A stretch of 64,000 nt of DNA from an uncultured Oscillospiraceae bacterium (lineage in GTDB: Bacteria; Bacillota; Clostridia; Oscillospirales; Oscillospiraceae): assembly GCA_947599875.1 (NCBI GenBank), contig CANQFV010000011.1, positions 1 through 64,000 of the forward strand, written 5' to 3'. Shown here piece after piece: positions 56,942 through 64,000 of this stretch (the stretch's first letter is position 1; the number at the start of each line of letters is the position of its first letter). A program made the translations under genes and the position numbers. The notes beneath the pieces are model-generated. The model did no database searches, was not told the DNA's origin, and worked only from the letters and a program-made list of their open reading frames with translations.

Positions 56942-57480
56942 TAAGTATCTGAAACTCCTTGTTTTCTGTAATACTGCACTTTTCCGTCCGGCGACACCGT
57001 ACAGAAAGCGGCGATGCCGGGAAAATGGAGGAGCGGTATCTGTCCGGCATGGCTCACAACAGCTATGCGGCGGGGCGAATCCTCCGTATAAGCGGAAAGG
57101 GCGTGGTTCATGAGTATTTCTTTTTCCTCCGGTATGTGGATGACATCATAGGCATCCGACTGTGTGTAAAAAGTCAGCGTTACCGGAAAGTCGCTGGCCG
57201 TATGGAAGGTAATATCCTCCCGAAAGTCCAAAAGCACCCAGAAGGCGGCGGTGGTAGACGGATTGGGAACACAGTCTTTTGTATACAGGATAAATTCCCC
57301 ATCCGGTCCAAAGACAAGCCGCCCTGCCTTTTCCAGCCTTTTGAGAAGCAGGAGCAGCTTCCGGTCTGTCAGCGCCGGAAAAAGCTTCCCAAGCTGGGGA
57401 AGGCTGAGGGCATGGTACATGGAAAGCAGACGGGTGATTTCCGATAAATGGCTTTCCTGCTGTTGATTTCTGTGCTGCAT
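56941..57480 (-). CDS. Conserved conjugation-region protein (DUF5697-like)
   Basis: 179 residues. The N-terminal winged helix LPQLGKLFPALTDRKLLLLL with RLEKAGRLVFGPDGEFILYT, then a beta-rich domain (KEILMNHALSAYTEDSPRRI). The layout resembles a small regulator or DNA-binding partner. Name DUF5697 recalled, unchecked. GGAGGCTGTCCC precedes ATG 57480, following a 230-bp region rich in TATGTA repeats. Confidence 0.6.
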   Translation of the reverse strand: MQHRNQQQESHLSEITRLLSMYHALSLPQLGKLFPALTDRKLLLLLKRLEKAGRLVFGPDGEFILYTKDCVPNPSTTAAFWVLLDFREDITFHTASDFPVTLTFYTQSDAYDVIHIPEEKEILMNHALSAYTEDSPRRIAVVSHAGQIPLLHFPGIAAFCTVSPDGKVQYYRKQGVSDT

Positions 57481-57710
57481 GGGACAGCCTCCTTTGATTC
57501 TGCGGCAGTATAATTTTGTCCGCCGATAATGGTTGTATTATAATAAGAGGAAACTGTATGTAGGGATTACATAAACCATACATACAAAACAGGTGACAGG
57601 GCAGAAAACAGATTCTTTTTGCGTAAACAATACTTAAAGCATACATATACCCGCCTGCTGTCTGCATCCATGATGTTTGCTGTGCGTAAAGTGTATGTAA
57701 AGTATACGCA
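57481..57710 (-). promoter_or_regulatory. Intergenic region with repeated TATGTA motifs
   Basis: TATGTA-GGGAT-TACATA (57568-57584) is an inverted repeat. Further copies of TATGTA/TACATA and TTTACGCA-like sequences lie at 57588-57700. These look like an operator cluster before the operon starting at 57480; a Pribnow-like TATAAT lies near 57540 on the complement. Confidence 0.5.
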
Positions 57711-60710
57711 TTAGACGGCTTCCGCCATCTGCCTGCGCTGTTTCTCCTTTTCCAGAAGCTTTTTCAGTTCCTCGCGGTCTGTGGTGATCAGCTCTTTTTC
57801 CAGTTCGGAAGCCTTAAATTCCACGGTGACGTTATTATTATTGGTGGAGATCAGGCCGTTGCCCCTTTCAAAGTGGGTGACTGCCATTGTCTCCGCTTCG
57901 GACAGGTGCAGGATGGACTGCACGCGCATCGCCTCCTCATCCTCAAGGTTCAGGACAATCTTGGTCTTGGAATTGTTGATGATTCCCTTTCCGTATTTGC
58001 CGTCCTCCAGCGCAAAGAAGTCGTTTAGGTCCTGTGTGGCACAGATAGCAGAGCCGCCGTAGCCACGGATGATCTTGAAGATCTCCAGCACGAACTCTGC
58101 GGCAAGTCGGTTGGATGCCGCCCCGATGAGCTGCCATGTTTCATCAATGAAAATCGCTTTCTCCACGGTACGGTCTTCCTTTGCTTTGTCCCAGACATAA
58201 TCCAGCGCCACAAACATACCCACGGTCAGCAGGTCACCGGTCAGCTCTGAAATATCCAGTACCGTATACTTGTTGTCAAGGTTTACGTTAGTCTGCTGGT
58301 TGAAGGTTGAGGCGGAGCCATGCACCAGACGGTTCATGATGTTGGCAAGGCGCTTTGTGTCCGGATTCTGCTTCAGTATGTTGAATACATCTTCCAGTAC
58401 CGGCATTTCCCGGTAACTTTCCGGGTGTTCCGGGTCAGGCAGGCTTTCATTGTTATGGGTGATGCCCTTCTGGTTATAGGTCTGTATCAGTGCTTCATCC
58501 AGGAGCTGCCGTTCCTCATGGGTCATATCCGGAATCAGTAAGGAAAAGAAAATATGCAGCCGCTGTATCTTTGCCGCAAGCTCCGATTTTTCCGTCTGGG
58601 GGCCGTCCAGCAGGTCATTTGCGGAGGAATCCACTTTCCGGATTTCCATGATGTTGATACAGTTTCTGGAAGCGGGTGAAATCTGGATGAATTCCCCGCC
58701 GATGTTGCTGCAGGCCCGGTGGAACTCATGGCCTTTTAAGGGGGCTATGATAAATACCTGTATGTTCCTGCGGCGCATCCGGAGCGCCATGAGCTGCATG
58801 GTAAAGGTCTTGCCGGCACCGGAGGTTCCGAGGATTGCCATGTTCGCATTCTTGTAGACACGGGAATTGAAGATATCCACAATAATCAGCGAATTGTTAT
58901 GCTTGTTTACCCCTAAGAGGATGCCGTTGTCATCGCACATCTCAAAGGAAGTAAAAGGGTAACAGCTTGCAACGCTGCCTGTCAGGATGTTGCGCTTGGA
59001 ACGCTCAAACAGCTTTTTCTCCAGCGATACCAGAGGCAGGGCGGAAAGCAGGGCCTGCTCCTCCCTGAAGTGGCAGGACACCGCTTCCATGTCCTGCGAA
59101 AGCAGCAGCTTTTTCATTTCATTGGTGCGCCACTCCAGTTCCTCAAGGCTGTCAGCCGTGACTGTGATCAGGATGTTCATGTAATAGAAATCCTCGTTGG
59201 AAGCAAGCCCTTCCTTTAAGAAATAACCGGAACGTATGGCACTGTCTAAGTCATCGAAGTCCGAGTTTGTATCGGAGGTATCCTTGATCTTGGAGCGGTT
59301 AATCCTAAGCTGCTGTCCGAGTTTCTGCTGGATGCGGTCTTTCGGCTGGCGGTCAAAAAAAATGTCTACGTCTATGCCTTCCCCTGCGTTGACAAGAAGG
59401 GAGATCCATCCGGCACACACCTGCGGGCGGTAGCCCCCGGAAGGGACTAAGAGGTAGGTATGGTAAGTGCCGTCCATGACGACGTAATTGCCGTGGGTAT
59501 AGTCGATGGATTCCGGTGCGATGAACTCCATTGCGGGGATATTCCCGATCTCATCCCGCCTGCCGGCATTGATGTACTGCCCGATGACCTCATTGACACG
59601 CACGCTTAAAGGCTTTACCACACTGGTTTTTCTGTTCAAAATGCTGTAGAACACCTCGGCGGCCATTTCATCCTCATTGTCGGGGATTAAGAGTTCATTC
59701 CCGCACTGCTGGAGATAGGTTTTTGCCGTCCGAACGGCAGTCGTGAGGGCAGAGATGGCGTCGCTCTCCTCATTTCCACGGTTTGCCGTAAACGGCTCAT
59801 ACTCAAAGATTATGAAAAAGCGCCTTGTGATGGCTTCCCTGGAACCGATGCGGCGTATCAGGCTTTCATAATCCTTCTGAAGCGCAAGGCAGCGTTCATC
59901 CGTTTCCTGCCGCATTTCTTCCCGCAGGGTTTCCAAATGGCGGTTGATGTCAGCACGTCTGGTAAGGACCTTGAACTGGAGCTTTACGGGGCTTATCTTT
60001 AGGTAGCTGATAAAGGAATAAATAATGTTCCGCTGCTCCCTTGCGCTCCTAAGCAGGAAGTTGATAGGGATGACCTCTATGATTTTGACATAGCGGCGGT
60101 CTCTGGTGTATATGATGCCGTTTTCTATCTTTCGGATGGGGAGGTAGGAAGCGGCAGGGTTTAGCAGCTCCGGTTCCGGCTCCTCCCTCATGCGCTCCCG
60201 CATCTGGGAGACGGCGTGTTTCTTTTCCCGGCGTTCACCTGCAGCCTTATCAGCCGTCTGCCTTGCCTGCCTGCGTTCCTTGAACTGCCCGAATTCCTCA
60301 GCAAAATCCTCTTTTTTGGGTTTCGTTTTCTTTTCCGCTTTATTCGTTCTCTGCTTCCGCTGCTTTCCGGGTTTCTTTTCCTTCTCCGGTAGTTCGCCTG
60401 TATCCTCCTGTATTCCCACAACCCTGCGGTTTTTCAGGTATACGAAAAAGTTAATGACGAAAGAAGACAGGCTTTCCCCGTTAATGCCGATAATGGCGAA
60501 CAGGGCTGCCGGGAGTACAGTCAGGCAGGCGATAATGATCTTTGTCGTCAGCGTGACGGGGATATGGAATACCGGAAAGCCGATGAGCAGTGAGAGGATA
60601 AGCGCCTCTGCCGCATTCCTGAGCTTGATGGTTCCGCCGAACACCGTTCCGGTATCAATGAAATTTGGCGGGATGATATATATGTCGTTTTCTTCTGGTC
60701 GCATGGACAT
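57711..60710 (-). CDS. PrgI-VirB4 fusion, conjugation ATPase
   Basis: 999 residues from ATG 60710. The first 90 residues have two membrane helices (LILSLLIGFPVFHIPVTLTT and ILTVLPAALFAIIG-like) as in PrgI/TcpE. A basic coiled region (about 100-180) follows, then the VirB4 domain with Walker A ILGTSGAGKTFTMQLMALRM and Walker B KAIFIDETWQLIG. In most Gram-positive elements PrgI is a separate gene; here both parts are one polypeptide. It energises channel assembly and transport. Confidence 0.92.
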   Translation of the reverse strand: MSMRPEENDIYIIPPNFIDTGTVFGGTIKLRNAAEALILSLLIGFPVFHIPVTLTTKIIIACLTVLPAALFAIIGINGESLSSFVINFFVYLKNRRVVGIQEDTGELPEKEKKPGKQRKQRTNKAEKKTKPKKEDFAEEFGQFKERRQARQTADKAAGERREKKHAVSQMRERMREEPEPELLNPAASYLPIRKIENGIIYTRDRRYVKIIEVIPINFLLRSAREQRNIIYSFISYLKISPVKLQFKVLTRRADINRHLETLREEMRQETDERCLALQKDYESLIRRIGSREAITRRFFIIFEYEPFTANRGNEESDAISALTTAVRTAKTYLQQCGNELLIPDNEDEMAAEVFYSILNRKTSVVKPLSVRVNEVIGQYINAGRRDEIGNIPAMEFIAPESIDYTHGNYVVMDGTYHTYLLVPSGGYRPQVCAGWISLLVNAGEGIDVDIFFDRQPKDRIQQKLGQQLRINRSKIKDTSDTNSDFDDLDSAIRSGYFLKEGLASNEDFYYMNILITVTADSLEELEWRTNEMKKLLLSQDMEAVSCHFREEQALLSALPLVSLEKKLFERSKRNILTGSVASCYPFTSFEMCDDNGILLGVNKHNNSLIIVDIFNSRVYKNANMAILGTSGAGKTFTMQLMALRMRRRNIQVFIIAPLKGHEFHRACSNIGGEFIQISPASRNCINIMEIRKVDSSANDLLDGPQTEKSELAAKIQRLHIFFSLLIPDMTHEERQLLDEALIQTYNQKGITHNNESLPDPEHPESYREMPVLEDVFNILKQNPDTKRLANIMNRLVHGSASTFNQQTNVNLDNKYTVLDISELTGDLLTVGMFVALDYVWDKAKEDRTVEKAIFIDETWQLIGAASNRLAAEFVLEIFKIIRGYGGSAICATQDLNDFFALEDGKYGKGIINNSKTKIVLNLEDEEAMRVQSILHLSEAETMAVTHFERGNGLISTNNNNVTVEFKASELEKELITTDREELKKLLEKEKQRRQMAEAV

Positions 60711-60779
60711 TCTGTGATGCACCTCCTAAAATATTTGCTGAAGGCGGGAAAGGCAGGGATGTGCCCTTCCCGCCATGGA

Positions 60780-61994
60780 TTACTCTGTGTATGGTCTGCC
60801 GCACAGGACAATGCTGCCCGTACTGTAAATGGGGCGGTAGACTACTTTTTTCTTGGAATAAGAAGCGTCTACCACATAACCGTCTCCGGCGTAGATTGCC
60901 ACATGGCTGATATTCAAGTAGCGGTTGTTTACTTCAAAGGAGTAAAAGATCAAATCGCCGGGGGCAAGGCTGTCATAGGATACGGCGAGATTGTTTTCGG
61001 TAATGTATCTTGCCTGTGCAGCCGCTGTGTTGGAGCCACCATGCTGCAGGGAAATCCCTAACTGGCTGTATACCCAGTAGGTAAAGGAACTGCAGTCAAA
61101 ATATCCTTCCTGGTTCCGCCGCTCCTGGCTGTAAGGTGTGCCCAGCTTTGTCAGCGCAAGGCGGGCCGCTTTGTTCCCGGTTTCTCCCGGTATCAGGTCC
61201 GGATTGATCTCCACCTGATACACTGTGTCAAATAAAAACAGGTGCAGGTTGGAGGCGTAGTCCTCCGCCATCTGTGCCTGTTCTGTGGTCAGGTGGAACA
61301 CGTTTCCCGCAAAAAAGCTGTCCCCGGCATATTCCACCGTATATTCATAGTGGTATATGGTATGGCTTTCCCCGGTTTCTTCATCTGTTTCCTCATATTC
61401 CGTTACCTGCGTTGAATAGGTAAAGATGCCATCCGTATTGTCACGCAGTATCCGCTCCAGCTTCGGGAGGTTAATCTCACGGTAATCATCCTGCGAAGCG
61501 CAGAACTGGGAGATGACCAGTGCGCTTTCATAGATGATGCGGTCCGAAAAATCATCCGTGATGCCGTATTCGCAGTCCGGGCCGAGGGAATCCACCTCCC
61601 GCTGTATTTCTTCCAGCAGGGCATCATGTTTTTCCCGCAGGATGGCTTCGATGGAGGTTTCCGCTTCCGCAATGTTCTCCATGATGTGTGCATTGTCCCT
61701 GAGTACATCGGAGGAAGCAGTATCAAGCCCCTGGTTCCCGAAGATCAGGGATGGCAGCATCAGGATGAACAGGATTGGCAGCATCAGAAGAAAGGCAAAA
61801 GCAGCCAGTATTTTTCCAACGGTTTGCCTGTTTTCCCATAATCCGGCAGCCAGCATCCCGTAGGGACCTGCCGCAGCGCCTTTCGCAGCTCCGGCAACTG
61901 CCTTTCCGGTCTTTATGGCGCTTTTTGCGGCACCTGCGGCTGATGCGGTCATAGACAGGGCGGACTGTTCTTTCTTTTGGTTATTTTCAGCCAT
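60780..61994 (-). CDS. Membrane-anchored NlpC/P60 peptidoglycan hydrolase
   Basis: 404 residues. A cytoplasmic Ala/Gly/Lys-rich start, one membrane helix (ILAAFAFLLMLPILFILMLP, about 62-82), a stalk, then a C-terminal NlpC/P60 domain with the catalytic Cys in YFDCSSFTYW, His in ISHVAIYAGDGY and the final polar residue near VDAS. It opens the cell wall so that the channel can cross; VirB1/TcpG-type role. It starts at the stop of the previous gene. Confidence 0.93.
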   Translation of the reverse strand: MAENNQKKEQSALSMTASAAGAAKSAIKTGKAVAGAAKGAAAGPYGMLAAGLWENRQTVGKILAAFAFLLMLPILFILMLPSLIFGNQGLDTASSDVLRDNAHIMENIAEAETSIEAILREKHDALLEEIQREVDSLGPDCEYGITDDFSDRIIYESALVISQFCASQDDYREINLPKLERILRDNTDGIFTYSTQVTEYEETDEETGESHTIYHYEYTVEYAGDSFFAGNVFHLTTEQAQMAEDYASNLHLFLFDTVYQVEINPDLIPGETGNKAARLALTKLGTPYSQERRNQEGYFDCSSFTYWVYSQLGISLQHGGSNTAAAQARYITENNLAVSYDSLAPGDLIFYSFEVNNRYLNISHVAIYAGDGYVVDASYSKKKVVYRPIYSTGSIVLCGRPYTE

Positions 61995-62891
61995 CTACAC
62001 ACGGTCCTTTCTTTTTGGCATGTCAGGGAGCTTCTGCACGATATTTTCATGGTAGGCGATTTTGCCTTCCCCGGTCATGTACGGGGTACGGTCTACCGTA
62101 TCCACGGCATACTGCTTGTACCATGTGGCATTGTCTGCAGTAGTGACGGTTTCATAATTTCCTTCCGGTGCCATGTACTGTTCTGTGCTATACATGCCGA
62201 AAGCAGTGCCGTTAGGATAGTCAACAGAAGTCTCCGTACCCGTGATCCGCCCGCCGCCGATTTCCACGCCGGAATAGGTTGGTGCATCGGGGATGCCGGT
62301 CTGCCCCAGATAAGAGGTGAGGGCCTGCGCTGCCTGCGTGCCTGTCATGGAGCCGGTATAGCTGATGTTTCCTTTTGCCACGGCCCCGGTCACGCCGTTG
62401 GCAAAATCCCCGCCCTTTTTCACGGAGGATTCAAAGGCTCTGCGGCTGATAGGGTTGCTTGCATGCCCGGTCATGGTCTGCATGGCGCTCTGGGTAAACT
62501 GCCTCCCAACGGCCCCGGCAAGCCCGCCGGAGAGGAAAGATGACTGGCTGACACTGTTTGAACTTCCACCCATGCGGAAGGAGCCGCCCCGGAAGGAACT
62601 GCCGCCTGCCACGTTCTTTGCAGTGGTAATCCCCCTTGCAGCAACCATCAGCTCTGCCAGCATGGAGCCTCCGGTGTGTCCCACATTGATGCCGAGGCTG
62701 GATAAAAAGCTGTCAATCTTCTGGCTGATTTTCAGGAATGCGATAGCACATAAAAACCAGACAAACACGTTCCCGGCGGCGGTTTCTTTTCCCACTGCCT
62801 CCACATCACCCTCCGTCACGGCAAGCACAGTCATGGATTGGGAAAGGAACAGCGTGGCAGTAAGTATGAAAATGTATAATTTGTTTTTCAT
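61995..62891 (-). CDS. Conjugal transfer protein with signal peptide
   Basis: 298 residues. An N-terminal signal MKNKLYIFILTATLFLSQSM, then one more hydrophobic segment (VFVWFLCAIAFLKI, about 42-57), then a Gly/Ser/Ala-rich low-complexity body and a folded C-terminal part. The Gly/Ser region suggests a flexible extension from the membrane. Its position between VirB6-like and NlpC/P60 genes fits a channel or hydrolase partner. Not identified further. Confidence 0.65.
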   Translation of the reverse strand: MKNKLYIFILTATLFLSQSMTVLAVTEGDVEAVGKETAAGNVFVWFLCAIAFLKISQKIDSFLSSLGINVGHTGGSMLAELMVAARGITTAKNVAGGSSFRGGSFRMGGSSNSVSQSSFLSGGLAGAVGRQFTQSAMQTMTGHASNPISRRAFESSVKKGGDFANGVTGAVAKGNISYTGSMTGTQAAQALTSYLGQTGIPDAPTYSGVEIGGGRITGTETSVDYPNGTAFGMYSTEQYMAPEGNYETVTTADNATWYKQYAVDTVDRTPYMTGEGKIAYHENIVQKLPDMPKRKDRV

Positions 62892-62900
62892 GTAAACCTC

Positions 62901-63611
62901 CTACAGTGATAACGGGTTGGAAAGGAAGCTTCCTACCATTGATGTGAACAGGCGTAAACACCACGCGTTCATCATCAGCAGGAAGATCTGCCCGCCAAAC
63001 ATCCGGCACCACGACTTAAAGATATTTGAGGTGGTCTGGGATGCGCCGGTGGCAAATGCCATAGGCGCCGTATACACGATCACGCCCAGCAGGATATAAC
63101 GCTCTGCCGCTTCAAACAGCAGCTTGATGTAATTCCATGCAAGGATCAGCAGCAGGATGAGCGCAATCAGTGCGACGGAGCCGCTGGCGCATACACCAAG
63201 GATGGTCAGCAGGACGGAGTTGAAGTCCGCAAAGTTTAAGGGCGGCAGATCGGAGGAGAGTATCCATGAATAGGGCGTTCCCCCGATGGAGAGCACTATA
63301 TCCGTGATCTGGTCGCAGTAATAGATCAGACCGATAAAAACCACAGAACGGATGCTCAGTTTAAAAGGATCTTCCGCTTCCACACCAGCAATCAGCCCGA
63401 AGTTTTTGAAAAGCTGCCATACCCAGTTTAAGAGGACAAGCCCTATTGCAGTCGCCACAAATATGCTGTACATGGTTTCCGCTGCAGGGAAATAACGCAG
63501 GAAGGTTCCCATATCACATCCAAGAGCGCCCAGTACCGAAGTGGAGATCAGGTCAAGCCCGTTCATTACCTGTTCGGCAATCCATTCCACGATGCCGTCA
63601 AGTATTCCCAT
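62901..63611 (-). CDS. VirB6/TrbL-like multi-pass membrane protein
   Basis: 236 residues with five or six membrane helices (for example LILLLILAWNYIKLLFEAAE and FVATAIGLVLLNWVWQLFKN), a polar centre and a C-terminal helix that carries FGGQIFLLMMNAWCLRLF. The topology and context match the inner-membrane channel protein (VirB6, Tn916 ORF15-like). Located between two other transfer genes. Confidence 0.75.
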   Translation of the reverse strand: MGILDGIVEWIAEQVMNGLDLISTSVLGALGCDMGTFLRYFPAAETMYSIFVATAIGLVLLNWVWQLFKNFGLIAGVEAEDPFKLSIRSVVFIGLIYYCDQITDIVLSIGGTPYSWILSSDLPPLNFADFNSVLLTILGVCASGSVALIALILLLILAWNYIKLLFEAAERYILLGVIVYTAPMAFATGASQTTSNIFKSWCRMFGGQIFLLMMNAWCLRLFTSMVGSFLSNPLSL

Positions 63612-63631
63612 GGCTCATCGCCTCCCTTCCG

Positions 63632-64000
63632 TTATCCGTTCCATTTTCCGTCTGAGAAGAACGGCGTGACATAAGCGAGGATAAAGCCAAGCCCGTTTAA
63701 GATCACCCAGGAGATTGCAATGCGCTTAAGCCATGCGCGGGATTCATCCACAGTCCTGCCGGATTTGGAGAAGTTCATAAGGAGCAGTGCGACGGATGCA
63801 GTCACAATAGCGGCAATGGTGGAAATGCCCAGTATCTTGCTGTAGACGTCCTTCATAATGTCCTCTGCTTTGCTCCACATATCCGAGGCAAGCACCTGGT
63901 TGCTCTGAAGGGTAAAAAAGTAGGCAAAGGCTACCGCACCCATGATGATGTTCTGGTAGGGGATGCGGAATTTCTTTTTGGTGGGAAGTGTCTTCCCGTT
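63632..64000 (-). CDS. Small membrane transfer protein, cut by window edge
   Basis: The frame is open to the window end; the part seen covers the last 122 codons. It has two membrane helices near 70 and 105 of the visible part (IVTASVALLLMNFSKSG, WVILNGLGFILAYV). An in-frame ATG at 63943 would give 103 residues but upstream residues (LPTKKKFRIPYQNII) look coding. The two-helix pattern recalls VirB2-like or Tn916 small transfer proteins. 5' end missing. Confidence 0.65.
   Translation of the reverse strand, partial: NGKTLPTKKKFRIPYQNIIMGAVAFAYFFTLQSNQVLASDMWSKAEDIMKDVYSKILGISTIAAIVTASVALLLMNFSKSGRTVDESRAWLKRIAISWVILNGLGFILAYVTPFFSDGKWNG

Overview
The window looks like part of a gut Lachnospiraceae-type (Clostridia, Bacillota) genome. 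Most of it is a large integrative conjugative element (ICE) with accessory cargo. The assignment rests on family-level recognition: many small domain-of-unknown-function proteins typical of Lachnospiraceae elements, strong AGGAGG ribosome sites, an AgrA/AgrC-like two-component pair, SpoVT/AbrB and sporulation-like sigma proteins. No rRNA, CRISPR array, integrase or relaxase is visible, so the element continues outside the window.

Layout. (1) 1-2.5 kb: a broken AraC regulator with a guaA-type attachment sequence at its edge, an EamA exporter, a GNAT acetyltransferase split by a 306-bp MITE-like insertion, and a DUF2000 protein. (2) 2.9-13.6 kb: an AT-rich block with a LytTR response regulator and GHKL sensor kinase, followed by about ten small paralogous proteins. 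Many share an N-terminal MSVSGIGT-like motif and several are preceded by the same two-hairpin leader. (3) 13.7-18.2 kb: regulators (winged helix, XRE, sigma-like pair), a serine recombinase with its own repeated binding sites, and a cluster of six tRNA genes. Three of these tRNAs (Lys, His, Tyr) are interrupted by copies of one hairpin-forming repeat. (4) 18.3-24.8 kb: an Rpn-type nuclease and a DNA repair group (LigA, SRAP protein, Y-family polymerase).

(5) 24.8-39.8 kb, minus strand: ICE cargo and maintenance genes, including a DNA methyltransferase, two sigma factors, a SpoVT-like regulator, a VWA metalloprotein paired with a MoxR-like AAA+ ATPase, SSB, a RelB/YoeB toxin-antitoxin pair and a zinc-finger protein. 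(6) 39.8-49.5 kb, minus: a nearly complete Tad/type IVc pilus locus (TadC, TadB, CpaF/TadA, TadZ/CpaE, CpaB/RcpC, prepilin peptidase, TadE-like pseudopilins) with a large secreted protein. (7) 49.9-51.5 kb, plus: a small AT-rich cargo island with its own consensus promoter. (8) 51.6-64 kb, minus: the conjugation core, with an S1-domain protein, the VirD4 coupling ATPase, a PrgI-VirB4 fusion, an NlpC/P60 hydrolase, a VirB6-like protein and further membrane proteins.

How it works together (inference). The VirB4/VirD4/VirB6/NlpC set makes the transfer channel through the Gram-positive envelope, and the Tad pilus with its secreted protein may provide surface attachment before transfer. SSB, LigA, the polymerase and SRAP protein could process incoming single-stranded DNA. 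ligA and ssb carry matching promoters and attenuator-type leaders, which points to one element-encoded control. The best candidates for something undescribed are the structured repeat inside tRNA genes (17.2-18.1 kb) and the two-component system with its paralog array and conserved leader RNA (2.9-13.6 kb).
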